Assembly (NCBI RefSeq): GCF_047511655.1
Contig: NC_133391.1
Span: 129,612,906 to 129,676,905 of the forward strand
Origin: Castor canadensis
Lineage: Eukaryota; Chordata; Mammalia; Rodentia; Castoridae
DNA length: 64,000 bases
Direction of reading: 5' to 3'
Part shown: piece after piece, positions 47,549 to 56,575 of the stretch
Layout: the number at the start of each line of letters is the position of its first letter
How positions within the stretch are numbered: position 1 is the first letter of the stretch
Made by a program: the position numbers and the translations under genes
The notes under the pieces: model-generated
Told to the model about the DNA's origin: nothing
Seen by the model: only the letters and a program-made list of their open reading frames with translations
The model's database searches: none

Positions 47549-47862
47549 TGAAGAATGGGAGTTGAGCCCAGGGTTTTGCATTTGGTAGGCAGGCACTCTA
47601 CCACTTGAGCCATCCCCCCAGCCCTTTTTGCTTTAGGTATTTTTCAAATAGGGTCTCATATTTATGCCTAGGCTGGCCTGGACCATGATTCACCTATTTG
47701 TATTCCCTTTATAGCTGGGATGATAGGTGTGTGCCACCATGCTCAGCTTTCTATTGGGTGAGATGGGGCCTTGCTAACTGTTTTCATGGGCTTGCCTCCC
47801 TTGATCCTGCAGATCTCTGCCTCCCATGTTGCTAGGATTACAAATACTTACTGTGCCTGGCC
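47549..47862 (-). mobile_element. Trimeric composite SINE, antisense
   Basis: Read on the minus strand: 'ggccaggcacagtaagtat...gaggcagagatctgcag', then 'gctgagcatggtggcacacac...aggccagcctaggcat', then the ID-like part 'gggctggggggatggctcaag...aaccctgggctcaactccc'. Its tail has expanded into, or landed beside, the pyrimidine tract. Confidence 0.9.
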
Positions 47863-47895
47863 TTGCTTGCATTTTCATCCCTTTCTTCCTCTTCC

Positions 47896-47966
47896 TCCTC
47901 CTCCTCCTCCTCCTCCTCTTCCTCTTCTTCTTCTTCTTCTTCTTCTTCTCTTCTTCTCCTTCTTTT
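47896..47966. repeat. (CCT)n/(TTC)n repeat
   Basis: CTC/CCT units pass into TTC units directly at the tail side of the next antisense SINE, so it probably grew from that SINE's poly(A). Confidence 0.92.
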
Positions 47967-48154
47967 TGGTGGGACTGGGGTTTGAAATCAGGACTTCATG
48001 CTACTGCTTAAGCCACACCTCCAGTCCACTTGACTCTGGTTGTTTTGGAGATGGGTGCATTGTGAACTACTTACCAGGAATAGCCTCAAACTGCTATCCT
48101 CTTGATCTCAGCCTCACAAGTAGCTAGGATTACAGGCATATGCCACTGGCACCT
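47967..48154 (-). mobile_element. Dimeric composite SINE, antisense
   Basis: 'gggactggggtttgaaatcagg', 'actgcttaagccacacctcc', 'ggagatgggtgcattgtgaac', 'ctcagcctcacaagtagctagg' and 'acaggcatatgcc'. Closely similar to the SINE at 45010-45217, including the same shortened ID part. Confidence 0.88.
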
Positions 48155-48271
48155 CAATCATTTTAAATTTTTGATGGAAGGTCCAATGATTGTCATTTCT
48201 CTTTTCACAGATCTTTTTATGTGAGACTTCATCACAGGTCCAAGATGTGTGGAAACTGAGGATATTTGTGC
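48155..48271. repeat. Paired module, right copy (non-SINE flank)
   Basis: 'aaatttttgatggaaggtcc', 'cacagatctttttatgtgagac', 'catcacaggtccaagatg' and the end 'gaggatatttgtgc' parallel 45281-45383. It is cut at its right by the poly(A) of an antisense L1 insertion. Confidence 0.65.
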
Positions 48272-48725
48272 TTTTTTTTTTTTTTTAATGGTTGTGCTGG
48301 GTGGAGGTACATTGTGGCATTTACAAAAGTTCTTACAATATATCATAATTGAATTCACCCCTCCATCATTCTTATTTATCCCCCTTCCCCCACCCCATTC
48401 CTGGAACAGTTTCAACAGACATCCTTTTTCCATTTATATAAATGTGAACACAGTATTTGGACCATATTCACCCTCCTACACCCTTTCCCCATCACCTCCC
48501 CCCTCCCACCGGCACTAACAACCCCCCCGCCCATCCCTGAAACAGGACTGTTCCACTCTCCTCTGGTTTTGTAAAAGAAAAAAAAAGACATTTTTGTTTG
48601 TTGAAGATAGCTACACAGGAAGTTTCCTTGTGAAATTTCCATGTATGTATATATTATAATCTGAAATAGTTCATCTCCTTTATTTTTCTTCTTTCTACCT
48701 TTCTTATGGTGGTTTCAACAGGTTT
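48272..48725 (-). mobile_element. LINE-1 3' UTR, antisense, fused to U6 copy
   Basis: A 15-base T-run at 48272-48286 is the poly(A) of a minus-strand retroposon. The following text, reversed, has the G-rich blocks of an L1 3' UTR ('ggtgggggaaggggg', 'gggaggggggaggtgatgg') and 'catggaaatttcacaagg', which parallels the 'atggaaatatcacaatga' block of the L1 at 9.3 kb. No coding part. The element's 5' side abuts the U6 copy. Confidence 0.65.
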
Positions 48726-48730
48726 AAAAA

Positions 48731-48810
48731 AAAATGTGGAGTGCTTCACGAATTTGTGTGTCATCCATGAGCAGGGACCATGCTAATATTCTCTGTATTG
48801 TTCCAATTTT
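48731..48810 (-). pseudogene. U6 snRNA pseudogene, 5'-truncated
   Basis: U6 is the catalytic spliceosomal snRNA transcribed by RNA polymerase III. The minus strand matches residues from about 27 ('aaaattggaac') to the 3' end ('ttcgtgaagcactccacattttt') of the 107-nt RNA, with about 9 differences in 80 (about 89%, hand count). The first 26 nt are not recognisable. The ACAGAGA segment reads ACAGAGA and AGC survives, but several stem positions differ. No polymerase III upstream promoter (PSE/TATA) is seen. The 3' end runs straight into L1 3' UTR sequence on the same strand. Confidence 0.9.
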
Positions 48811-49005
48811 CTTACTTGCCTTTTCTTATGCTGTTTTTTCTGTCTGGCATGCTGGCTTTATATTTGCTCTGTGCATGCTGATATCCTGCCAAATCTACCA
48901 GGACCATTTGTGAAGTCTTTCCAGAAATGGATGGATTTCCCCTCTGTCTTTGAACTTCTATAACACTTGCTTTATAGCTCTTTCATGGTGTTGTTCTAAT
49001 TATGG
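48811..49005. other. Unique sequence 5' of the U6 copy
   Basis: Could contain a degraded start of the chimera. 'atatttgctc' (48860-48869) is a weak partner to 'atatttgtgc' (48262-48271) as a target-site duplication. Confidence 0.3.
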
Positions 49006-49009
49006 CTTG

Positions 49010-49170
49010 TTTTACTCATACAGCACTCATCCGAGCTTCTTCCCCCCTCCCTTCCCTGTTCCACATCGTAAGCTCTTCAAAACAATAGCTACGTTTAACT
49101 CATAATCGTTCTTCCTGAAGTTACTGGCTCAGAACTTGATACATAGTGGGCAGTCAGAAATTGGTGAATA
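49010..49170 (+). repeat. LINE-2-like 3' end fragment
   Basis: 'cgtaagctcttcaaaacaatag', 'ctcagaacttgatacatagtg' and 'agtcagaaattggtgaata' follow the LINE-2 3' end order. Confidence 0.5.
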
Positions 49171-49434
49171 TATGATCATATGCTAGGCTTCACATGTAAG
49201 GAAGGTAATGCTCATTACCATCTGATACATGTGAGCAGGATTTTACTAGCTGAAGAATGTGTTCTTGCTCAGTTCCCCCTTTGAGGATTGTTTCAATGGT
49301 GAGGACAAGAAGGAATGTTTCAGCGTTAGAATGGCATGAGTATAACAGGCCCCAGTGTGTATTGAATCTGTGGGTTGTCTTCATTAATGTGAGCTTCTGA
49401 CCAGGATGGATAACCAGACCAATGTGTGACTCTT

Positions 49435-49605
49435 GATTCTGCTTACTTCCTAGATTTCTCCCCTTGATGAAGTATGTTGAGTGCTCTAAGCCTCAGCTTC
49501 TTATGTAATAAAATAGGACACAGAAAGCATGGTCCCTGGCATATGGAAAATATTTAATGAATAGTAATTATTTTGAAATCAAAACAATAATGACAATTGT
49601 GATGA
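49435..49605 (+). repeat. MIR-like SINE fragment
   Basis: 'agcctcagcttcttatgtaat', 'aaaataggacacagaaag' and 'ggtccctggcatatggaaaat' resemble the 3' half of MIR. Confidence 0.5.
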
Positions 49606-49763
49606 AATTTATGTAATCTACTTTATTAGTCTAAAAATTATAAACTCTAGATTCTTAGATAGTATCTGAATCTGCAGTGTTCAATGCTTAGCTTCTTTGC
49701 TGGACAGTAGTGGACATAACTGACTCCCTGTGAGAAATTTCTTATGTACTGTTGGAGGATTGT

Positions 49764-50122
49764 GTTAGTCAGCTTTGCATAGCAAATACCTGAATCAACT
49801 TGTAACTAAAACGTTATTTTGGCTCAGTTTTGGAGGTCTCAGTCTGTGATCAGTTGACCTGCATCAGTTGTGCTGATGCAGCACATTATGGTGGGGAGCA
49901 CTGAACAGAGCAAATCTGCTCTCCTCATTATTAGGGAGCAAAAGAGGGAGAAGTATGAGGCCATGGTCTCCAAATTCCCTCCAAGAACACATCTCTACTG
50001 ATCTAAAGTCCTTCCAAGAAGCCCCACCTCTTAAAGGTTCTGCCATTTCCCAATCGTACCATAGGCAAAGGACCAAGCCTTTAACACATGGGCTTTGGGA
50101 GACTCTTATCCAAACCATAGCA
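49764..50122 (-). mobile_element. MaLR solo LTR (ORR1/MST-like), antisense
   Basis: On the minus strand it starts 'tgctatggtttggataagag' and continues 'cccatgtgttaaaggcttgg', 'aacctttaagaggtggggc', 'caaaactgagccaaaataacg' and 'gctgactaacaca'. Near full length, TG...CA ends, no internal region. A 5-bp target duplication is not obvious. Confidence 0.75.
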
Positions 50123-50530
50123 AGGCTACAATTATTCCAAAATATTAAAGTAGTATTAACTCAAACAAAGAAACATAATTATTTCCTTCTTACTTTTTTC
50201 TCATATCATTTATTACTTTATTATCTTTGAATCAAAGACTAAATGGAGTTACACCTGCAGTTTCCAACAATTTTAAATAAAAACAAAAATGCATGGAGTA
50301 AAATAAAGGAAGAAAATTTATTGTCAGCATCCTGAACACTGAGAGATAATGAAGGTGGAGGAGGAAAATAATTAGATTATAATGTTATCACTATTTTCTA
50401 AATGTGTTGTTGTCATAGTGATAGAAGAACTGGTTAGTGTAGCAAAATCTTTTTCTTTCTTGCTTGGCTTATTCTCTCTCCTATCATATTGGAAAATGTA
50501 CTACACTTGTTAGCTTGGCAATCTTCACAC
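50123..50530. other. AT-rich unique sequence
   Basis: Nothing supportable. Confidence 0.45.
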
Positions 50531-50546
50531 AAAAATCTTAATTAAG

Positions 50547-50858
50547 GCCTGACACCAGTGACTTACCCTGTAATCCTACCTACTCAGTAGGCTGAGATTG
50601 GGAGGATGAAAGGGCAAAAAGTTCATGAGACCCCCATCTCAATGGAAAAAGCTGGGTGTGGCACACACCTGTCATCCAAGCTACATTAGGAAGTATAAGT
50701 AGGAGGATTATGATCAAGCCTGCGAGAGCAAAAGCAAGACCCTGTCTCCAAAATAATCAGCAAAAACAAAAGACTGGATGTGTGGCTCAAGTGGTAGAGC
50801 ACCTGCCTCAGCAAGCATGAAGCCCTGCGTTCAAACCCAGAACTGCCAACAAAGAAAA
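50547..50858 (+). mobile_element. Trimeric composite SINE with clear target-site duplication
   Basis: Monomer 1 'ggcctgacaccagtgacttac'; monomer 2 'aaaaagctgggtgtggcacac'; ID-like monomer 'agactggatgtgtggctcaag...ccctgcgttcaaacccagaac'; A-rich tail. Flanked by 'aaaaatcttaattaag' (50531-50546) and 'aaaatcttgattaag' (50860-50874). Confidence 0.95.
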
Positions 50859-50874
50859 AAAAATCTTGATTAAG

Positions 50875-51825
50875 TTGATATATTTCTACTTCCTTGAGCC
50901 ATCCATCATTGAGTAGTTCTTCCTCCTCTGGCATCTCAATTTTCAAAGTAATTTTCCTTTCCTTTCTGTCCTCAGAATTTGTTCATTGGCCTCATTTGCT
51001 CTTTTGCTTCAAATTTTTAGTAAACTAAATACTCTCATCTTTTATGTTTGTTACTTTTCTATTAAATTTCCAAGTATTGAAATTAATTATTTAATATTTT
51101 CCATGAAATTAGTGACTTTACATCTCTTCAAGCTCCTTCAATTTGTTTCTTCTGTTGAAGCACATAAATCTGAAAAGAGGAATCCAGATATTTTTTGTTG
51201 GTAATTCCCATCAAAAAGGGTTTTAAATTATTACTGGCACTGGAGAAGCCCAGAAATTTGTAAGAAAAGTGAAGCTAGCATATCTTACTGGGTCTAAGTA
51301 GCAGGGATTAGAAAATTCTGTGGGGTTCTGGAAAGCCATTTCCCCTGCCTACCATCCACTTTTCCCTTTGATAACAGCATCTCTTTTTCCTTTGGGGGAT
51401 GCTTTTCTTTCATTTTTAGACCATATGATCATGTGAGGTTCACTTTGTCCCTGGTAAGATAAAAGCTGGAGCTGTGATTGTCCTGCCTTGGTTGTCACCA
51501 GGGGAGAGCTCACCTGCAGATGAAGCTACCAGAGATAAACAAAGCTGAGACAGAAAATGTGACCAAGGTCCTATGACCTGTTGGCCTTGAAAGCAGACTT
51601 TTTAGTGAATTGGGCCATTTCAGTTCCTGTCTGAAGTCATTTTGAGTTGCATTTCTGTTGATGTGAGCTGAATGACTCCTGAATGATACAGGCATCCTTG
51701 ATTCATTCATAGCTATTTCTGGCCTGAAGATTAAGGGAAAAATCAAGCGCTTCTGAACTCCCCATTAGCTTACTACGCAGTACTCTAGGCAAATCTGAAC
51801 TTTGGCCTATTTACTTAGACGTGAA
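50875..51825. other. Unique sequence, no feature recognised
   Basis: Frames of 72-78 codons lack domains. Confidence 0.4.
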
Positions 51826-51827
51826 GG

Positions 51828-52020
51828 CAGTTAAGTACAGTGGTAAAAAAATAGCTTTGGAAACAGAAAACACTTGCTTTTGGAATTCTGTTCTGCAGTT
51901 ATATAGCCTTGGGCACATTCCTTAGCTTCTCTGATTGTCAGTTTCTGATTTCCTTTCGTATGAAGGTAGTTGTAAGGATTAAGTGCAATGTTGTGATATT
52001 GCATGTGTACAAGCTTGGCA
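51828..52020 (+). repeat. MIR SINE
   Basis: 'tacagtggtaaaaaaatagc', 'tggaattctgttctgcag', 'atagccttgggcacattccttagcttctc' and 'agttgtaaggattaagtgc' follow MIR from its 5' part to beyond the core. Confidence 0.65.
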
Positions 52021-52169
52021 TGGGGTGGGATGACATTCTGGGAGCATATGAGAGGAAACTCAGTTTTCCAATAACTGAGAAAGACTCTGAAGCCTCACAG
52101 GACAGGAGGGACTATAGTGATGACCTCAATATACAGTCCTATTTACAACCTTTCTGCTCATACAAAGCA

Positions 52170-52700
52170 TGTTCTATATAATCTTCCAGACTTCCCAGCC
52201 AGAGTTATCCCTTAACCACCTAAAGCCAACCATCTCACTCCCCTTTTAAAATCCTTTAATAGCTACCCATTGTCCAAACAATAAAGGCCCTCCAGATATG
52301 ACCAAAAGCCACTGCTAGCCCACACACATCTTGCATATAAAGATATGTGTGCGGGGGATAAAAGAAGGCCCTTTCCTAGATGAACACAGAAGTTTTATGC
52401 AGTGTTCAGAATAAACCTTGTGCATGAGATTCTGGCTCACCTGTACCTGTCACTTTAGTCTCTTCTTTTAGGCAGGGGCCTCTATCCATAATGAATGTCT
52501 TCTACCTCCCAAATATCTAACAACTTTCCTTCTTTTGAATCTGCTATCCAAATCTCTTACTTTTATCTAGAAGTTTTCTTCAGGTGTGATCAGTTCCTCT
52601 AGGAATACACCACATCTATGGTGAGTGCCTATTAACATTCAGTATTTCCTTCTTCCATGACACTAACCAAATGTTGTTTTTATTAGAATTGCTTATTGAA
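52170..52700 (+). repeat. LINE-2-like fragment
   Basis: 'aaaatcctttaatagctaccc', 'aataaaggccctccagatatg', 'cttcaggtgtgatcagttcc' and related pyrimidine-rich blocks parallel LINE-2 sense text. Low identity. Confidence 0.4.
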
Positions 52701-52879
52701 TTGTCTGATTTCACCTATAGGGATTTTGTTTCAATACTTATAGGAATCACAACCACTTAAGGATCTGATTAAAAATTTGAGGCTCCAGTGCCTGAGATCG
52801 ACTTTAGTTACTCTGGGTTCTGAGAACTAGGTTTTATTTTTGTTTAATGTAAAGGTCATGGGAGTTGAGACAGGTCTTC

Positions 52880-53090
52880 CATGTTTGAGTCATGCTTTTT
52901 CCATTTTCTCATGGTGTGACCTTGGGCAAGGTAATTAGTTTCTTTTGTCTCAGTTTTCTCATCTGTAAAATAATAATAGATAAAATATAGAGTTGGTCTG
53001 AAAACCAAATTATAAGTCATAAACTATAAAGCTAGTTCACTGGCTGGCATATACTGTGCCCTTTAATACATGTTAACTATTATTATTTCA
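52880..53090 (+). repeat. MIR SINE
   Basis: 'ggtgtgaccttgggcaaggta', 'tctcagttttctcatctgtaaaat', 'aataataga' and 'ggctggcatatactgtgcc' with 'tacatgttaactattatt' give a well-ordered MIR. Confidence 0.8.
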
Positions 53091-53124
53091 TAATAGCTTT
53101 GAAGGTGGTCACTTGACCACATCT

Positions 53125-53245
53125 TGGAAGGCATAGATACTGATTCAAAGTCAGTGCTCAGGTCTCTCTTGCTCACTGGAGTCCTCAGAATATTAGCACT
53201 GTACCTGGTACATAATGGTCACTCAATCAATTCACCTCTGGCTCC
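53125..53245 (+). repeat. LINE-2-like 3' end fragment
   Basis: 'cttgctcactggagtcctc' and 'gcactgtacctggtacataatgg' with 'cactcaatcaatt' match the LINE-2 3' end. Confidence 0.5.
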
Positions 53246-54210
53246 TCTGAGTGGTCATTTTCTCAATCAGTTATTTGGCACCTCTCTCTATATCACTCAC
53301 TGTTTTGTGTTTTATACCTTGGCTGTTTAAATCAAACACATAACAAGGGCAGAAAAATGTGTCTAATACTTCCTGTGCCCCAACAGGACTTTCCACAGTG
53401 CTTCTTCAGAGAACAGATTGTTCCCTATTCCTTGAGCACCACGTGTATGGCACTTTTGGAGAACACAGACTTTGCCGTGCCCAGCACCACTCTTCAGATA
53501 TTATAGAACACTGGATTCTTGATTGTTTCCACTCAGATATGTCGGAAGGCAGAGATACAGCAGTAAATAGATTATTCTTGGTACCAGGAGAACTTCCTTC
53601 TGTTAGGTTCAGTGGTGCTGGTAGTGGTCTACTGATAAAGGGTCAAAGAACAGCTCTTTGGAGAGGGGTAAGGGATCCCTGCTTTATAGGGATTGTCAAT
53701 CTGCCACCATGTCTGATTTCAAGCTACCAAGGAGATGTCATTGAACATAAAGTTCCAAAGAAAATTGTACAATCTTTTTCTTGAGAACTAGTAAGATCTG
53801 GCTCAGGAACATCATTAGTGGATGGATCCATGGGGCTACAACTTTCAGGGGAATGTATGTAGTGTGAGCTGAAGAACTTCCCACATGACTTTGAAAATTC
53901 CCTTTGTGCAGAGGTCTACTCATCTTCCTACCACTGAGATAGATATTTAGTAATTACAGCAGGCTTTTGGGTTAGGAGGAAATGTATAAGGGACACAAAT
54001 GTTCAATTTTTCAAGGTTTTATCCAGGTACTTTGGTTCAGAAGATGCTAATGTAAGCCAGGATACTAAGAATGACTTGGTATTAAAATAATTGTGGATAA
54101 TGCTCTTGATGATGTATTCAACCTTCATAGCAAATGTTTCCAAAGCCATTGGTGGACATGAGAATTTCTCAGATGGGCTTTAAATAATTCCACTGGTAGG
54201 TGGTTTCACA
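53246..54210. other. Unique sequence, no gene recognised
   Basis: The 141-codon plus frame at 53359-53784 has no recognised domain, no splice context and no biased composition. I treat it as chance. Confidence 0.35.
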
Positions 54211-54230
54211 TTTAATCAGTTTTAAATTTT

Positions 54231-54547
54231 TAAATTCTTTTCTGGCAGTATTGAGGTTTGAACTCAGGGGTTTGTACTTGCAAGGTGGGTGCTTGACCAC
54301 TTGAGCCATGTCTCCAAGCCCTTTCTGTTCCTGGTTATTTTGGAAAGAGTGTCTCTCTTTATGCCCAGGCTGGCCCAGACTGTAATCCTCCTATTTTAAG
54401 CTTCAGCCGTTGCTAGGATGACAAGCATGCTTGGTTAAGATAGAGTTTTGCAAACTCTCTTTTTCCAGGATAGCCTTGAAGTGCAATCCTCCGATCTCAG
54501 CCTCCTAGGTAGCTAGAATTTCAGGTGTGAGGCACTGGTGCCCAGCA
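54231..54547 (-). mobile_element. Trimeric composite SINE, antisense
   Basis: It reads 'ggcagtattgaggtttgaac', 'cttgaccacttgagccatg', 'tgcccaggctggcccagactg', 'cctccgatctcagcctcctag' and 'aggtgtgaggcactggtgcc'. Target-site copies 'taatcagtttt' occur at 54213-54223 and about 54549-54559. Confidence 0.9.
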
Positions 54548-54624
54548 TAATCAGTTTTTTCTTTTTTTAATGAGACACAAATTGAACTGTTCACAGTTAT
54601 TTTGTATTACCTTCCAACAAGCAT

Positions 54625-54790
54625 ATACATTCATCCATTTAATACTTGTATTTATCTTATGAGACAGATCCAATTACTATCTCTTTTATACATGAGAAAA
54701 TGCATGCATAGGGAGGGAGGGCAAATTGCTGAGGAGCATACAGGTGGTTGAGGGACGGGCCAGCAACCTGGCTTGACCTGAGTGACAAGA
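54625..54790 (-). repeat. MIR-like SINE fragment, antisense
   Basis: 'aattactatctcttttatacatgagaaaatg', then 'gagggcaaattgctgagg' and 'gggccagcaacctggcttgacc' fit a reversed MIR. Confidence 0.55.
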
Positions 54791-55130
54791 TGCAGAGCCC
54801 GGATGCGCTCCACTAGGTTCTCATTTCAGGCTGGGGATTGGAGTGGAGTTGAATGGGTGGAGAAAGGTAGTGTAAAATCACTTTGCATTTACCTTCACCT
54901 AAACCCATGTGAGGGAACTGTGCATGTCATCAATTGTGATGTTTTCTAGGAAGACACTGGCTATCAATTGTCTCAAAATTCTGCAGGAAAACTCTTTTGG
55001 TCATCCTCATCCTGTGGGACATTTGCAATCTTTCCCTGAGAACTGTGCCTACAACCCGGTCACAGCATCCCAAATGTGACACAGAGCACTAACTATTCTC
55101 CATTATCCATCTTTCCTTTTTACACAATAA
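54791..55130. other. Unique sequence, no feature recognised
   Basis: Nothing supportable. Confidence 0.45.
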
Positions 55131-55134
55131 CAGT

Positions 55135-55430
55135 AGTTTTAGCTCAGGACATGGCTAACAAAAGCCATATTTCCTAGCTTCCCTTGCTGTTCCGTGTGGC
55201 AGAAAGTAGTCACTTTCTGGCCAACTGGATATGAGAATTGCTGGGTTGTGCCTCAAATGGGAAGATTCTAACCCACTTTCCTATTTTCTTGCTGTTGAAC
55301 AAGATGGTGTTAAGTTGGGAGTTGGGACACACACAGTACAGCCTAGACTCTTGAGGAACAATGCTAACCTAGATTTTATAGGAAAAAAATAAACATTTAT
55401 CTGTTCAAACCACTTTTGTTTTGGCACTCT
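55135..55430 (+). repeat. Ancient interspersed repeat, LTR/DNA type, not named
   Basis: 'tagcttcccttgctgttcc', 'tggccaactggatatgag' and the end 'aaaaaataaacatttatctg...aaaccacttttg' follow a common ancient repeat ('...ttctggccaatgag...aataaacctttatttgtttaagccactg'). Confidence 0.45.
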
Positions 55431-56035
55431 GTGGTATAAAACATAAGTTTAGCCAAGACGACAAGGGATACTCAATTTTGGTAGATCATAATGCTAACTT
55501 TACCTTCCCTGTAATAATATATTTTTCTGTTTACATTGGCCCTCGTATGTCCCTATTACTAGCTGTAGCTACTGTCCCTTTTCTCTAAGCCAGCCAAACA
55601 AAGAGCACTTTGCTGTCATTTGTCCCCACCAAGAATGCCCTTCTCCAAATTTTCCATAAAACCCAGTCCACAGAGCCCCTCTCCTTTGGTTTTTGGCTGA
55701 GACCAGCACACGTACCTTAAGAAAATGAGGAGCAAGCTGAGATTCAGGCAAGGTCTAGGGTGGGGCTGAGTAAGACAGGGATAGGATAAACTCCAATGTC
55801 AGGCAAAGCAGTGAATCAAATATTTCTTTGCAAAGGTGAGCCAAGAAACAAGAGAAAAAGTGGAAATCAATACAAAATTGAACTCAAAAGTCAGGCGGAT
55901 ATATAAGACAAACAGACAAAGGAGAATTTATAGGTTAATATATAGCAGATGTGCAATTGGGAGAGGAAAGACAGCAGAAAAGAATGAAGGAAGCTTTGTG
56001 ACTTAGGGAAAACTGCCTCAGTCAGGAAGCACCTC
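55431..56035. other. Unique sequence, no feature recognised
   Basis: Nothing supportable. Confidence 0.45.
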
Positions 56036-56199
56036 AGAGCTTACCTATTGTAGCATGAACCCATGATTGACTCCACAAAGAGCCCAGGGTACAGCTGACT
56101 GCTCCGGAACTCCCCTTCTGGAATTGCCCATGGGAGCACAGCCTTCTTCCCTTGTTAAAATGTGGTGCTTCTGCAATGGTCCTTCCAGTCCTTTTGTAT

Positions 56200-56575
56200 G
56201 CAGAAGCAGGAGAGTTAGGGAGACACTCTTGAAGCCTGGTTCTAGATGCAGCCACAGCTACAGCAGAGAAAGTGAGCCCTGCAAAGAAGTGACTGCCTGG
56301 AGGGAGCTCCTCTTTCTTTGCCAGCAAAGACAGGCAGATCTCCAGGAGAGTTTGCACTCCCTGGTTCCTGGCATTCTTGGTCAGAGCAACAGGTAATTGA
56401 ACCAGTGACTTTTACCACCACAGCCCTTGGGTGTTGATTATTTCTTTGCTGGGTGCTCATCCAACCTTGTCTCACTTGTCTGCAAGAACTTCTGTAAACC
56501 ATCTAATAAATTTCTTTCCTTTTGCTTAAAATTATACTGCTTGCAGCGAAGCACCCTGACTGATACACGTATGGT
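56200..56575 (+). repeat. LTR-like ancient repeat, 3' end clear
   Basis: The end 'taataaatttctttccttttgc' with 'ctgcttgcagcgaagcaccctgac' and 'tgatacac' matches the 3' end of a common poly(A)-signal-bearing ancient repeat. The 5' boundary is arbitrary, and GC-rich frames of 86-109 codons inside it are shadows. Confidence 0.4.

Noticed and set aside
47149..47613. Frames of 78-138 codons rich in PSFL or KEGR
   Set aside because: They are translations of the TTCC repeat on each strand.
53359..53784. 141-codon plus-strand open frame
   Set aside because: No domain, no coding-type composition and no intron signals. Frames of this length are expected by chance in 64 kb.
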